From Sphingomonas arenae (GTDB lineage: Bacteria > Pseudomonadota > Alphaproteobacteria > Sphingomonadales > Sphingomonadaceae), in NCBI RefSeq assembly GCF_016924655.1, contig NZ_JAFFJU010000001.1, positions 682,001 to 746,000 on the forward strand: a stretch of 64,000 nt of DNA, given 5' to 3'. Under the pieces are notes generated by a model. That model searched no databases. It was given only the letters and a program-made list of their open reading frames with translations, and was not told where the DNA came from. A program made the translations under genes and the position numbers. This document shows positions 17,544 to 27,920 of this stretch, in pieces (the stretch's first letter is position 1; the number at the start of each line of letters is the position of its first letter).

Positions 17544-18830
17544 TCAGGCTAAGCCGACCACCTCACCGGTGCACTCTCCAAAGCCGATGGTGACGAACCC
17601 CTTACGTTCGGCGCGCGCGGTGAGCGTCAGTTCGTCGCCGTCTTCGAGGAAGCTGCGGGTCTCGCCGGTGGGAAGCGTCACCGGTTGCTTGCCGCCCCGG
17701 CTGATCTCCAGGAGGGAGCCGAGGCCGTCGTTGCTGTCCGTGGACAGCGTGCCAGTTCCGATCAGGTCGCCCGGCTGGAGGTTGCAGCCGTTCACCGTGT
17801 GGTGTGCGACGATCTGGGCGGCGGTCCAGTACATGGCGGCGCTGGCGTTGCCGTGGCTGAGGCGGTGAGGGGGTAAGCCCCTGGCTCTCATCTGCTCCGT
17901 CGAGATCAGCGCCTCTATGGTGAGGTCCAGCGCCGGCTCCGCGCTACCGCCCTGCAGATACGGCAGTGGCTGCGGGTCGCCCGCGGGACGCGGCGGCTGA
18001 GCTTTCCGGAACGGGCGCAGCGCCTCTGCGGTGACCACCCAGGGGGACACGCTGGTCAGGAAGTTTTTGGCGAGGAAGGGTCCGAGCGGCTGGTATTCCC
18101 ACGCCTGCAGGTCGCGCGCGGACCAGTCGTTGAGCAGGCAGTAGCCGGCGATCGCCTCGTCAGCCTGGTCGATCGGGATCGGTTCGCCGAGCCGGTTGCC
18201 GCGTCCGATCCACAGGCCGAGCTCCAGCTCATAGTCCAGGCGGCGGGACGCACCGAATACCGGCTCCTCGGCCTCGGGGGGCTTGCGCTGGCCGTTGGGG
18301 CGAATGACCGGCTCGCCCGACGCGCGGACACTGCTGGCGCGGCCATGATAGCCGATGGGGACGTGCTTGTAGTTGGGCAGCAGCGGCTGGTCGGGGCGGA
18401 ACTGCCGGCCCACGTTGGTCGCGTGATGGATGCCGACATAGAAGTCGGTGTAGTCGCCCACGATGCACGGCAGATGCATGGTGGCCTCGCTCTGGCCCAG
18501 CAGCGCGGCCTCGACATCATCGCGGTGCTGCTCGTCGCTGAGCAGGTCGGACAGGCGGCGGCGGAGCGCCCGCTGGTCCTGGGGCCCGCGCGCCAGCCAG
18601 GCATTCAGCACCGGGTGCGACAGGTCGTCTAGCCAGTCCTCGTCCAGCAGGCTGCCGACCGTGAGCAGGTCGAGGATGAAGTCGCCGATGGCCGCCCCGA
18701 CACGCCGGCCGGTCCCTTGCGCCGAGAAGATGCCGAGCGGAAGGTTCTGCACCGGGAAATGCGGGTGGCCGTTGGCGCTCCCAACCCAACTGGTCCGGGA
18801 GGGATCGTGGGTCTCGTCCAGACCGCTCAC
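17544..18830 (-). CDS. fahA: fumarylacetoacetase
   Basis: A 428-residue protein with the FAH N-terminal SH3-like region ([12 protein letters not shown]) and the C-terminal catalytic fold: [16 protein letters not shown], the metal-binding ELELGLWIG region, [18 protein letters not shown] and [10 protein letters not shown]. It cleaves fumarylacetoacetate to fumarate and acetoacetate, the last step of tyrosine/homogentisate catabolism. The GTG at 18830 overlaps the stop of hmgA, which supports this start over the longer open frame. Confidence 0.94.
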   Translation of the reverse strand: MSGLDETHDPSRTSWVGSANGHPHFPVQNLPLGIFSAQGTGRRVGAAIGDFILDLLTVGSLLDEDWLDDLSHPVLNAWLARGPQDQRALRRRLSDLLSDEQHRDDVEAALLGQSEATMHLPCIVGDYTDFYVGIHHATNVGRQFRPDQPLLPNYKHVPIGYHGRASSVRASGEPVIRPNGQRKPPEAEEPVFGASRRLDYELELGLWIGRGNRLGEPIPIDQADEAIAGYCLLNDWSARDLQAWEYQPLGPFLAKNFLTSVSPWVVTAEALRPFRKAQPPRPAGDPQPLPYLQGGSAEPALDLTIEALISTEQMRARGLPPHRLSHGNASAAMYWTAAQIVAHHTVNGCNLQPGDLIGTGTLSTDSNDGLGSLLEISRGGKQPVTLPTGETRSFLEDGDELTLTARAERKGFVTIGFGECTGEVVGLA

Positions 18831-20119
18831 GGCAGGCGCGCCTTGGGGAAGTCGGCCCAGGCGAGGTCGTAGTCCGGCTGCGCCCGGCCGAGCGCCTCGG
18901 CGCACACCTGGTAGGGCCAGCAGCTTTCAACCATGAATGCCATGGTGCCGCCGATCTTGACGGGCTTGAGTTCCGCTTCGGATGCACGGCGCCAGGTGTC
19001 CACATCGGGACCATGGCCGGTCATGATATTGTGCAGGCTCATGCCCCCGGGGCTGAAGCCCTCCGCCTTGGCGTCATACTCGCCGGTCAGCAGGCCCATG
19101 CACTCGCTCATCACGTTGCGGTGGAACCAGGGCGGGCGGAACGTGTCCTCGCCCACCATCCAGCGCGGCGGGAAGATGACGAAGTCGGCATTGGCACGGC
19201 CCACGACGCTCGACGGTGAGGTGAGCACGGTAAAGATGCTGGGATCGGGGTGGTCGAAGCTGACCGTGCCGATGGCATTGAATGTCGACAGGTCGTAGCG
19301 CCACGGCGCGAGGTTGCCGTGCCAGGCGACCACGTCCAGCGGCGAGTGATCGAGGGTCGTGGTCCACAGCTGCCCGCCGTATTTCTGCACAACCTCCGTC
19401 GGCTCGTCGCGGTCCTCGAACCACGCGACCGGCGTCTCGAAGTCGCGCGGGTTGGCGAGGCCGTTGGCGCCGATCGGCCCGAGATCGGGCAGGCGAAACG
19501 GCGCACCGTAGTTTTCGCAAACGTAGCCGCGAGCCGTTCCGTCGGGCAGCATGACCCGGAAGCGGATGCCGCGCGGGAGGAGGGCAATCTGCCCCGGTTC
19601 GACCTCCAGCCGGCCAAGCTCCGTCAGCAGCTCCAGCCGGCCCTGCTGCGGCAAGATCAGCAGCTCGCCGTCGGCCGAGACGAACACGCGTCCGTCCATG
19701 CTTGCACTCGCGGCATATACCGACACCGCCACACCCTCCAGGTCGGCGGGCGAGCGGTTGAAGACCATGGTGGTGAGACCATCCACGAAGTCTGTTCCCG
19801 GCGCCGGCTCGGCGGCCGGATCCCAGCGCAAGCGGTTCGGAGCGAGCGGCTGATCGCCAGCGTCGCAGCGAAAGCGTTCTGCGCCTTCATAGCGGGTGAA
19901 CGGCCGATGATCCGCGCTCGGCCTCATGCGGTACAGCCAGCTTCTCCGGTTCTCGTGGCGGGGCATGGTGAAAGCCGTGCCGCTGAGCTGTTCCGTGTAC
20001 AGGCCGAATGCCGGCCGCTGCGGACTGTTTCGACCGTGCGGCAGCGCGCCGGGCACGGCCTCTGTGGCGAAATGCCCGCCGAAGCCACTCAGGTAAGCGG
20101 GGGAGGAGGTGCTAAGCAT
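18827..20119 (-). CDS. hmgA: homogentisate 1,2-dioxygenase
   Basis: A 430-residue cupin-type dioxygenase. Characteristic segments are [13 protein letters not shown] at the N-terminus, [13 protein letters not shown] near 56-68, and [15 protein letters not shown] with [15 protein letters not shown], which carry the iron ligands. It opens the homogentisate ring to maleylacetoacetate. The next gene, fahA, overlaps it. The maleylacetoacetate isomerase normally needed between the two steps is not in the window. Confidence 0.95.
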   Translation of the reverse strand: MLSTSSPAYLSGFGGHFATEAVPGALPHGRNSPQRPAFGLYTEQLSGTAFTMPRHENRRSWLYRMRPSADHRPFTRYEGAERFRCDAGDQPLAPNRLRWDPAAEPAPGTDFVDGLTTMVFNRSPADLEGVAVSVYAASASMDGRVFVSADGELLILPQQGRLELLTELGRLEVEPGQIALLPRGIRFRVMLPDGTARGYVCENYGAPFRLPDLGPIGANGLANPRDFETPVAWFEDRDEPTEVVQKYGGQLWTTTLDHSPLDVVAWHGNLAPWRYDLSTFNAIGTVSFDHPDPSIFTVLTSPSSVVGRANADFVIFPPRWMVGEDTFRPPWFHRNVMSECMGLLTGEYDAKAEGFSPGGMSLHNIMTGHGPDVDTWRRASEAELKPVKIGGTMAFMVESCWPYQVCAEALGRAQPDYDLAWADFPKARLP

Positions 20120-20146
20120 GGCCCCGCTCTACCGCTCCCGCGCTCA

Positions 20147-20191
20147 AGAGAAAACCCGCACCCGGCCGGGGCAAACGGCCGCGGTGCGGGT
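20147..20191 (-). terminator. rho-independent terminator after the small membrane protein gene
   Basis: A 9-bp stem (ACCCGCACC 20154-20162 with GGTGCGGGT 20183-20191), extended inward by CGGCCG/CGGCCG pairing, is followed on the minus strand by TTTTCTCTT. It lies between the stop of the 68-residue gene (20205) and the start of hmgA (20119), insulating the tyrosine catabolic genes. Confidence 0.7.
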
Positions 20192-20204
20192 CTCCCACTC
20201 AAGC

Positions 20205-20411
20205 CTAGTTGATGTTGACGTCGATCTTGTCGGGAACGCTGATCTCCGTCTTGTCGCCACCGAAGCCGAGCTCGTTGCGGAAGAGGAAGAGCAGCGCGAG
20301 AACGGCGATGATCAGCAGCACGACGGCGATCAGCCCGCTGCCGCCGCCCCGGTCGGTTTCGACAATGGTGGTACGCTCCACCGTTTCCCGAGGTTCGTTG
20401 TTGTCCACCAT
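20205..20411 (-). CDS. small single-span membrane protein
   Basis: A 68-residue protein with an acidic/polar N-terminus (MVDNNEPRETVERTT), a Gly-rich turn, one hydrophobic helix (about 29-46, LIAVVLLIIAVLALLFLF) and a short polar tail. SD AGGAG lies 8 nt before the ATG at 20411, and a clear terminator follows, so it is a real transcription unit. The long open frame upstream to 20639 lacks coding character. Function unknown. Confidence 0.75.
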   Translation of the reverse strand: MVDNNEPRETVERTTIVETDRGGGSGLIAVVLLIIAVLALLFLFRNELGFGGDKTEISVPDKIDVNIN

Positions 20412-20469
20412 GAGCGTCACTCCTGTTATGCAGGCGTAACGAACGCGGTCGGCTTGTAGCAGTTCCCAT

Positions 20470-20718
20470 TCATTCGTTGGCGGCTTGCAGCTGGCAACGA
20501 CGGTTTCCCTCGTCGCGGAGCGGGTGGCAGTCGAACCGACCCTTGATCCTGAGGTTGAAGAAGTTGCCTTTCGAACGTGCCCGCTGGAACTCGTCGGCGA
20601 GGCGCTGCGGCACTCCCAGATAAAGGTAGCGGCGGCCACCCACGAGGCAGAGTTCGAGCGCCTGAGTCTCTGGCCAGTATCGGGCTCCGCGGATCAAGGA
20701 CGAAATCATGGTCCTCAT
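20470..20718 (-). CDS. KTSC domain protein
   Basis: An 82-residue protein matching the KTSC pattern: SSLIRGARYWPET near the start, LELCLVGGRRYLYLGVP in the middle, and FQRARSKGNFFNLRIKGRF near the end. The domain was named from a Lys-Thr-Ser-Cys tetrad seen in some members; its role is not established, though it is found beside RNA and DNA enzymes. The ATG at 20718 has AGGA about 8 nt upstream; a second ATG follows at 20709. It may be cotranscribed with the small membrane gene downstream. Confidence 0.75.
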   Translation of the reverse strand: MRTMISSLIRGARYWPETQALELCLVGGRRYLYLGVPQRLADEFQRARSKGNFFNLRIKGRFDCHPLRDEGNRRCQLQAANE

Positions 20719-20796
20719 CAAACCGATCCTGGCGGAAGATGGATTCGTCTCGCGTCGCCGGATGCGACAGAGCGATTCCCCCGCGAGTCGAAGTGT

Positions 20797-20952
20797 TTAC
20801 CTCCCGGTCAGTTTCGGTCCGTTGCGAGCGCTGTCGGCCCACATGTCGAAGGTGACGCCTAAGCATCGCACGAGCGGGATGGTCTTCGCTCTCCGCGCAA
20901 CGAGCAGCCCAGCCGCGGCTGGTACGAGGATCAGCAACATGGTCGTCAGCAC
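20797..20952 (-). CDS. possible small hydrophobic protein
   Basis: A 51-codon frame from a GTG at 20952 with TAGGAG 8 nt upstream. It encodes a hydrophobic N-terminal segment (LLILVPAAAGLLVA) followed by a basic and polar tail. Size, SD and a single membrane span fit a small inner-membrane protein, but there is no family match. It is the only candidate in the roughly 390 bp between the KTSC gene and the PAS gene. Confidence 0.35.
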   Translation of the reverse strand: MLTTMLLILVPAAAGLLVARRAKTIPLVRCLGVTFDMWADSARNGPKLTGR

Positions 20953-21111
20953 TGGCAAGGCTCCTAAACGTAACGCCAGCGCTGCGTACCCCTCTAACCG
21001 CGACGGGCCCGTGACATCGTGAAGACAGTCCGTTCACCGCGACATGCTTAACGTTATCGTAAGCACTTTCCCGCAGTTTCGCGCGGAAATGGAGCATTTT
21101 GGAACACCCTG

Positions 21112-22317
21112 ATGGACGGTTACCAGGCCCGCTACGAAGATCCGGTGGAGGAAGCCCCGCCTGCACCGCCCATCGAGATCGGCACCGATGAGCGCCGAAT
21201 GCACGTGCGCGCCTACAATTACTGGGCATCGCTGCTGAAGGGTCGTGACTACCCGTCCATTGAGGACCTGGACCCCGTCAACATCGAAGACTTCGCCAGC
21301 AACAGCGTGCTGCTCGACTTCACGGAGAACTCGGAAAACCCTACGACCGCCTACATCGGTGTCGCGATCCGGGCCGAATGCGACATCGGACCCGAGGTCC
21401 AGACGATCGCGCAAGTACCCAGCCGCTCGCTCCTGTCGCGACTGACCGATCATTACCTGCAGATCATCGCCAACCGCGCTCCCATCGGCTTCGAAGCCGA
21501 GTTCCAGAACCAGCGGGGTCACGAGATCTGCTATCGCGGCATCCTGATGCCCTTCTCGTCGGATGGGGAGACGATCGACTTCATCTACGGGGTGATCAAC
21601 TGGAAGGACACCAGCGTCGTCCCGCGCGAACTGGCCCCGATGCCGGCTGCGCCCCGCAACGAAGCCGAAGAGCCGCTTCTGCTCGAGGAGGCAGTCGAAG
21701 GAGATGAATTGTTGCTCATCGAGGTCGACGAGGACGCGGGCCTCGCTGACCGCTTGTGGGCTGCCCGGGAAAGCGCGGAGCTCTGTAAGGCAGCGGATGG
21801 CCGGAGCCGGGCCGCCCTCTACCGCGCCCTGGCGCTCGCCTACGACTTCGCCGTCGCGTCGCGGCGGGTGCCGGATGAGTTCGCCGAGATCCTCGACGAT
21901 GCCGGCGTGAAGGCGCAGGCCCGCGCGCCGATGACGGCGATCGTCAAGCTCGTGTTCGGGATCGATTACGACAAGACTCGCCTGACGGAATTCGCCTCGG
22001 CTCTGTCCCATGCAGAGCGGCAGGGCGTAGACATTGGCGAGTTTGAGGAGTTCGTGAACGCGCAGCCCGGCGGCCTGAAAGGCTTGGTCGCCGCCGAGCG
22101 CCTGGCGCGGCGGCCGGAGCCCCGGCCCGATACTCGGCTCGAGCAGGGCCGCCTGCGCCTGCGCAATGCCGCTCCCAAGCCACTCTCCGCGCTGGCCGGT
22201 AATGACGAGTTCAGCCTCGTGCTGGTGCGTCGGGGCTCCGACGGCAAGGTCGAGCCGGTTTCCGCCGTGAGTGATCTCACGATGCTAGAGAAAGCGATCC
22301 GCAAGCTCGCCGCCTGA
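21112..22317 (+). CDS. PAS domain-containing protein
   Basis: A 401-residue soluble protein. The N-terminal third resembles the PAS-like sensor domain of alphaproteobacteria: YWASLLKGRDYPSIEDLDP near 39-57, LDFTENSENP, and RLTDHYLQIIANRAPIGFEAEF followed by RGILMPFSSDGETIDFIYGVINW. The rest (from about 170) is an acidic linker and a helical region with no recognised output domain. A sensory or scaffold role is inferred. The gene stands alone on the plus strand ahead of gdh. Confidence 0.65.
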   Translation: MDGYQARYEDPVEEAPPAPPIEIGTDERRMHVRAYNYWASLLKGRDYPSIEDLDPVNIEDFASNSVLLDFTENSENPTTAYIGVAIRAECDIGPEVQTIAQVPSRSLLSRLTDHYLQIIANRAPIGFEAEFQNQRGHEICYRGILMPFSSDGETIDFIYGVINWKDTSVVPRELAPMPAAPRNEAEEPLLLEEAVEGDELLLIEVDEDAGLADRLWAARESAELCKAADGRSRAALYRALALAYDFAVASRRVPDEFAEILDDAGVKAQARAPMTAIVKLVFGIDYDKTRLTEFASALSHAERQGVDIGEFEEFVNAQPGGLKGLVAAERLARRPEPRPDTRLEQGRLRLRNAAPKPLSALAGNDEFSLVLVRRGSDGKVEPVSAVSDLTMLEKAIRKLAA

Positions 22318-22389
22318 CGGGTTGTCCCCCTCCGCCCAGAGGTCTAGACGCCCGCCCATCCTTTCAGATGCGGTGAGGCGAGTTCAGTG

Positions 22390-25300
22390 ATGGCGGATGG
22401 TGAACGGGTAACCGGAACCCTGGTGCAGAATTTGCGGCAGGAACTGACCCGCGGCGCACTGCCAGGCGAAACGGAAGGCTTTACCGCCGAAGAGCAGCAA
22501 TCCGCTGCGGCGTTCCTCGCCGAAGCTGCTTTGGAGCGTCGGCCCGGGAACGAGGTCATCCGGCTAGAATCGCGGGGCGGAGCCGACGCGATGAACCGGC
22601 GCATGCGGCTGGCGATCGTCAACGACGACATGCCGTTTCTGGTCGACAGCGTGGCAAATGCCATCGCCGGGCGTCACCTTGCCATTCATCGCCTTCTCCA
22701 CCCGGTCGTATGCGTGACCCGCGACCAGCAGGGCCGACTCCAGAACGTTGAGGAGCTGTGCGAGGACGCGAACCGGCGTGAGTCCATGATGTACATCGAG
22801 CTGGACCGCGCCGACGCCCGCACCCGGCAGGAATTGGTGCAGGAGCTGCACGCGGTGCTGCAGGACGTTCGCTTTGCCGTGGCGGACTGGCGCGACCTGC
22901 AGGCGCGCCTGCGGAAGGACGCGGGGGCCGTCACCGACGAGGAAGGGCGCGCCCTTCTCCATTGGTTCGCGGACGGTGCACTGACGTTGCTCGGCTACCA
23001 TGTGGAGCGGCCGGGCGAAGTCGCGTCCGATGGATTGGGCATCTTCCGCATTCCCGGGCCGCCTACCGATTCCGGCGGTTGCCGGGGTGCCATGCGCTAC
23101 TTCGAGCAGGGGGGCTCGGTCCCGCTGCTCGCCAAGGCGGAGCGCAAGAGCACCGTCCATCGCCGCGTTCCCATGGACCTGATCGTGGTGCCGGAGCGCG
23201 AGGGCGACGCCGTCGTCGGAATTGGAGTCTATGCCGGCCTGTGGACCAGTGAGGCCATGGTCCACCCTGCCGAGCAGGTTCCCGTACTCCGTCGTAGGCT
23301 CGCGGAACTCGACGCCGAATTCGATTTCGATCCGCGCGGTCATTCCGGCAAGGCTTTGCGCCACGCGGTTTCGTCTCTTCCCCGCGACCTGCTGATCAAC
23401 CTGTCGTCGGAGTCGGTGCGAGAACTGGTGGTCACGGCCATGTCCCTCGCGGATCGTCCACGACCGGCGATCGCGCTCGTCCGGAGCATCCTCAAGGGTC
23501 ACCTGTTCGCCTTTGTCTGGCTTCCGCGCGACGACCTGTCGACCCGCCGGAGGCTCCAGATCGGCGCGATGCTCCAGGGAGCGATCGGGCGGGACATCAC
23601 AAGCTACGCCATCGAACTGGGTGAAGGGGACCTCGCCCTGATCCGGTACACGCTCTACAGCGATCCCGAAGCGCCTTTGCCCAACATCGCCGAACTGAAC
23701 GAGCGCCTGCACCTGATGGTGCGGGGTTGGCAGCCCAGTGTAGTCGAGGCGCTCGCCGAGAAGATCGGCGTTCCTCGCGCGACCCGGCTTGGCTTCACCT
23801 ATCCGGAGGAAGCGTTCCCCCAGGGCTTCCAGGCCAGCACGCCGCCCGCCGATGCGGCTGAAGACATCCTTCGTCTGAGCCGCCTAGCTCCCGACAGCGA
23901 TCGTGACGTGCGTCTCTGCCAGCGTGTGACCGGAACGAGCTGCGAACTGCACTTGCGCGTCTATGCGAGCGGTAGCCTCATCCCCCTCTCCGAAGCGGTG
24001 CCCGTGCTGGAGAACTTCGGTTTCCGCGTGCTCGAGGAAATTCCCACGGAGCTTGGTCACGGGGAGTTGGGCTATATCCACGACTTCCGGCTGGAGCTCC
24101 CGACGGGCACGGACGTGGGCGCAATCCTTGACCGCGCCGAGACCGTCGAGCGAGCGATCAGCGACGTCCTCGATGGCGTGGCCGAAAACGACGAGTTCAA
24201 CATGCTGGTGCTGCTGGCCGGGCTCGATCCGCAGCCGGTGGTTTGGCTCCGCGCCTGGTTCCGCTACCTGCGCCAGACCGGCGTTGCCTACGGCCTCCTA
24301 ACGATCGTGGAAGCGCTTCGCCGTTCGCCCGACGCCACGCGCGCGTTGGTCACCCTGTTCCAGGCCGCGCATGATCCGTCGATCACCGGCGACCGCCAGC
24401 AAGCGGTCGGTCAGATTCGCCGCTCTTTCGACGAAGCCCTGTCCAGCGTGAAGGCGATCGATGACGACCGTATCCTGCGGCTGTTCCGGTCGGTCGTCGA
24501 GGCAACGCTGCGAACGAACGCTTTCGCCCGCAAGGATGACGAGGCGCTCGCCTTCAAGCTCGACCCATCGAAGATCCCGGGCCTACCTGCCCCCATCCCT
24601 TACCGCGAGATCTGGGTCTATTCGCCGCAGGTGGAAGGCATCCATCTGCGCGGCGGGCCGGTTGCGCGTGGTGGGCTCCGCTGGTCCGACCGGCGAGACG
24701 ACTTCCGGACCGAAATCCTCGGACTGATGAAGGCGCAGCTGGTCAAGAACGCGGTCATCGTCCCAACCGGCGCCAAGGGCGGCTTCTATCCCAAGCAGCT
24801 GCCGCCCCCTTCCGATCGTGAGGCCTGGTTGGCGGAGGGCACCGAAAGCTATCGGGTGTTCATCCGCTCGCTCCTGTCCGTGACCGACAACATTGTCGAG
24901 GACCAGGTCGTCCATCCTGAGCGCGTGGTCATCCATGACGGGCAGGACCCCTATTTCGTGGTCGCGGCCGACAAGGGCACCGCGACCTTCTCCGACGTGG
25001 CCAACGCGATTGCGCTGGAACGCGGGTTCTGGCTGGGCGACGCATTCGCGAGCGGCGGGTCCAATGGCTACGACCACAAGGCGATGGGCATCACCGCCAA
25101 GGGCGCCTGGATCTCGGTCCAGCGTCACTTCAAGGAAATGGGTACCGACGTCCAGACCCAGCCCATTCGGGTGGTGGGTTGCGGCGACATGTCGGGCGAC
25201 GTGTTTGGAAACGGCATGCTGCTCAGCCAGGCGATCAAGCTGGTTGCCGCTTTCGATCACCGCCACATCTTCATCGATCCAGACCCAGAACCGTCGGCCA

Positions 25301-27042
25301 GCTGGTCCGAGCGCAAGCGGTTGTTCGACCTGCCGCGCTCGTCGTGGGACGACTACGACCGTAAGCTGTTGAGCCGCGGCGGGATGATCGTTCCCCGCAC
25401 CCAGAAGGAGATCGAGCTCACTCCGGAGGCGCAGGCGGCGCTCGGCCTTAGCGAGGCCGCGATCGATCCGACGAGCCTCATCAGCGCCATTCTGAAGGCG
25501 CCGGTGGATCTCATCTGGTTCGGCGGCATCGGGACCTATGTGAAGGCCTCGACGCAGGCCAACAGCGCGGTCGGTGACCCGACCAACGACATGCTGCGCG
25601 TTGACGCCAAGGACCTGCGCGCCAAGGTCCTCGGCGAAGGTGCGAACCTCGCCATCACCCAGGCGGCCAGAATTGAATTCAGCACCCTCGGCGGGCGCTG
25701 CAACACCGATTTCATCGACAACAGCGCGGGCGTGGATTGCTCCGATAACGAGGTCAACATCAAGATCCCGCTCAACCGGGAGATGCGCGAAGGTCGGCTG
25801 ACGCTGGAGGATCGTAACGACCTGCTCGTGCGGATGACGGACGAGGTCAGCGAACTGGTGCTGGACGACAACCGACTCCAGACCCTCGCGTTGTCCATTG
25901 CCGAGCATGGTGGCGCCGCGGCCGTTCCCGCACAAGTTCGGACGCTGGAGCTGCTAGAGGCGACCGGCCGGCTGGATCGGAAGGTCGAGGGATTAGAGAC
26001 CAGTGATATCCTGCTGCGGCGGGTATCAGACAACCGGGGCCTGACCCGCCCTGAGCTTTCGGTGCTACTCAGCATGTCCAAGTTGGCGCTGCAGGACGCG
26101 GCGGAGAAGCTGCACCTCGCGGACGAGCCGCTGCTCCACGAGCAGCTGCTGAACGCCTTCCCCAAGCCTATGCAGGAGGCCCACCGCGAGGCGATCTTGG
26201 CGCACCGCCTGCGTGACGAGATCCTCGCGACCAAGATCGCCAACCGCTTCGTGAATCGCCTTGGTCCAAGCCTGGCCATGGACATGACGGAGGAGGAAGG
26301 CTCGTCGCTCGGGCAGGTTGTGGTCGCCTTCCTGGCTGCCGAGCGCCTTCTGCAGCTCGACGTGCTGTGGCAGCGAATCGATCGCTTCGAAGGGAGCGAG
26401 GCCGCGCGCCTCGAGCTCTACGCGGCTGCTGGACGGAGTGTCCGATCGCACATCGGCGACATCCTCCGCGCAGGCGGTGGAGAGACCAACCTTTCCAAGC
26501 TGATCGCGCTGCTGGAGCCGGGACTGAGCAAGGTGAATGTCGCGGCCAAGACCATCATCCGCGAAGAAGTGAAGATCGAGGCAGCGGCTCGCCGGGGCCG
26601 CCTCGAAGCGCTGGGTGCAAGCGAGGAGATCGTTCGCGGCCTGGTGAAGCTCTACGAGCTGGACGGGGTCTTCGGCATCACCTCGCTGGCGAACCGGAAG
26701 CAGCTGGACGAGCTTGCGGTCACGCGCGCCTACGTGCGGCTGGGCGAAGTCCTTGGACTCGACTGGGCGCAGGGGCAAGTTGCCCGGTTCCGCCCGACGG
26801 ATCAGTGGGAGCGACTGCTCGTGGCCGGATTGAACCGCGACTTCGAACAGCTGCGCATCGACTGGATGTCACGGATCCGGGCGGACGATCCCGAACATGC
26901 GGTGGAACGCTGGACCGAACGGCACCACGACCGAATCGACCAGTTCCGCAAGCTGATCGCCCGGGCGCGTGTGAGCGGCAATGCCACTGTGCCGATGCTG
27001 GCACAGATCGCCAATCAGGCCCGCATCCTGCTGTCCCGCTGA
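22390..27042 (+). CDS. gdhB: NAD-specific glutamate dehydrogenase, GDH-180 class
   Basis: About 1550 residues, the size of the large class of NAD-dependent glutamate dehydrogenase. The N-terminal half carries ACT-like regulatory regions. The catalytic part contains PTGAKGGFYPKQLP (substrate Lys region, about 795), YFVVAADKGTATFSD, SNGYDHKAMGITAKG, the NAD-binding GCGDMSGDVFGNGML, and IWFGGIGTYVK. It converts glutamate to 2-oxoglutarate and ammonium, mainly catabolic. GTG and ATG are adjacent at 22387 and 22390; the ATG is given. Its stop shares one base with the start of the ATP-grasp gene. Confidence 0.95.
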   Translation: MADGERVTGTLVQNLRQELTRGALPGETEGFTAEEQQSAAAFLAEAALERRPGNEVIRLESRGGADAMNRRMRLAIVNDDMPFLVDSVANAIAGRHLAIHRLLHPVVCVTRDQQGRLQNVEELCEDANRRESMMYIELDRADARTRQELVQELHAVLQDVRFAVADWRDLQARLRKDAGAVTDEEGRALLHWFADGALTLLGYHVERPGEVASDGLGIFRIPGPPTDSGGCRGAMRYFEQGGSVPLLAKAERKSTVHRRVPMDLIVVPEREGDAVVGIGVYAGLWTSEAMVHPAEQVPVLRRRLAELDAEFDFDPRGHSGKALRHAVSSLPRDLLINLSSESVRELVVTAMSLADRPRPAIALVRSILKGHLFAFVWLPRDDLSTRRRLQIGAMLQGAIGRDITSYAIELGEGDLALIRYTLYSDPEAPLPNIAELNERLHLMVRGWQPSVVEALAEKIGVPRATRLGFTYPEEAFPQGFQASTPPADAAEDILRLSRLAPDSDRDVRLCQRVTGTSCELHLRVYASGSLIPLSEAVPVLENFGFRVLEEIPTELGHGELGYIHDFRLELPTGTDVGAILDRAETVERAISDVLDGVAENDEFNMLVLLAGLDPQPVVWLRAWFRYLRQTGVAYGLLTIVEALRRSPDATRALVTLFQAAHDPSITGDRQQAVGQIRRSFDEALSSVKAIDDDRILRLFRSVVEATLRTNAFARKDDEALAFKLDPSKIPGLPAPIPYREIWVYSPQVEGIHLRGGPVARGGLRWSDRRDDFRTEILGLMKAQLVKNAVIVPTGAKGGFYPKQLPPPSDREAWLAEGTESYRVFIRSLLSVTDNIVEDQVVHPERVVIHDGQDPYFVVAADKGTATFSDVANAIALERGFWLGDAFASGGSNGYDHKAMGITAKGAWISVQRHFKEMGTDVQTQPIRVVGCGDMSGDVFGNGMLLSQAIKLVAAFDHRHIFIDPDPEPSASWSERKRLFDLPRSSWDDYDRKLLSRGGMIVPRTQKEIELTPEAQAALGLSEAAIDPTSLISAILKAPVDLIWFGGIGTYVKASTQANSAVGDPTNDMLRVDAKDLRAKVLGEGANLAITQAARIEFSTLGGRCNTDFIDNSAGVDCSDNEVNIKIPLNREMREGRLTLEDRNDLLVRMTDEVSELVLDDNRLQTLALSIAEHGGAAAVPAQVRTLELLEATGRLDRKVEGLETSDILLRRVSDNRGLTRPELSVLLSMSKLALQDAAEKLHLADEPLLHEQLLNAFPKPMQEAHREAILAHRLRDEILATKIANRFVNRLGPSLAMDMTEEEGSSLGQVVVAFLAAERLLQLDVLWQRIDRFEGSEAARLELYAAAGRSVRSHIGDILRAGGGETNLSKLIALLEPGLSKVNVAAKTIIREEVKIEAAARRGRLEALGASEEIVRGLVKLYELDGVFGITSLANRKQLDELAVTRAYVRLGEVLGLDWAQGQVARFRPTDQWERLLVAGLNRDFEQLRIDWMSRIRADDPEHAVERWTERHHDRIDQFRKLIARARVSGNATVPMLAQIANQARILLSR

Positions 27043-27920
27043 TGCGTCTCGCAATGCTGACCCCGGCGCCCGATTATGGTGTGCCACATGATTGGGCTTT
27101 CGATGTTCAGGCCGATGCCTTGCGGGACGCGGGTGCGGACGTAACTGCCGTGCCTTGGACGAACGCGGAGAACCTCGACAGCTTCGACCTCATCCTTCCA
27201 CTGGTCACCTGGGGCTACCACCTGAAGCATGAGCAATGGCTCGCCTTCCTCGATCGCCTTGAGACGGAGCGGCTACCGGTCGCCAACCCACCAGCCATGC
27301 TGCGCTGGAACAGCGACAAAGCTTATCTGGCGGAGCTTGGGCGAAAGGGCGTGCCCGTCGTCCCAACGCTCGAAGTCGACCACCTGAACGAGGCAGCTCT
27401 TGCGGCAGCCGCCGGGGTGCTCGGCGCCGATGAGCTGGTGGTGAAGCCACCCGTCTCTGCCAGCGCCTGGGGCACGTTTCGCCTTCACGGGCAGGACAGC
27501 GTACCGATGGAGGTGCATGGCCGCCGTATGCTGATCCAGCCCTACGTCGAGTCCGTGACGACCAGCGGCGAGTATTCGCTGATCCTGTTCGGCGGCGAGC
27601 TCAGCCATACGGTGGCCAAGCTGCCCAAGAATGGAGACTTTCGAGTCCAGCCGGAATGGGGCGGCACGAATGGCGCCGTCGAGGCTCCGGCCGGAGCGCT
27701 GGAGATCGCGAACGCAGCGCTGGCCGAAGCACCGGGTAAGGCGACGTACGCGCGGGTGGACCTGCTGGTCGGGAACGACGGGGATTTGCAGATCATCGAG
27801 CTCGAACTGATCGAGCCTGCGCTATTCCTTCACTGTGCTCCGCACGCGAAACCCAGGTTTGCGGAAGCGGTGCTATCAACCGCCAAGCGCGCGTCCGAAC
27901 AGCCACTGGCGGATCGCTGA
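27042..27920 (+). CDS. ATP-grasp domain protein (RimK/glutathione-synthetase-like)
   Basis: A 292-residue protein with ATP-grasp features: NPPAMLRWNSDKAYL, the ATP-binding ELVVKPPVSASAWGT, LIQPYVESVTTSGEYSLILFGGELSH, and the metal-binding ARVDLL and QIIELELIEPALF segments. These enzymes ligate a carboxylate to an amine or thiol. The start overlaps the last base of gdh, so translation is coupled; a link to glutamate metabolism is suggested but the substrate is unknown. Its 3' end overlaps the convergent RHH gene by 45 bp. Confidence 0.85.
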   Translation: MRLAMLTPAPDYGVPHDWAFDVQADALRDAGADVTAVPWTNAENLDSFDLILPLVTWGYHLKHEQWLAFLDRLETERLPVANPPAMLRWNSDKAYLAELGRKGVPVVPTLEVDHLNEAALAAAAGVLGADELVVKPPVSASAWGTFRLHGQDSVPMEVHGRRMLIQPYVESVTTSGEYSLILFGGELSHTVAKLPKNGDFRVQPEWGGTNGAVEAPAGALEIANAALAEAPGKATYARVDLLVGNDGDLQIIELELIEPALFLHCAPHAKPRFAEAVLSTAKRASEQPLADR

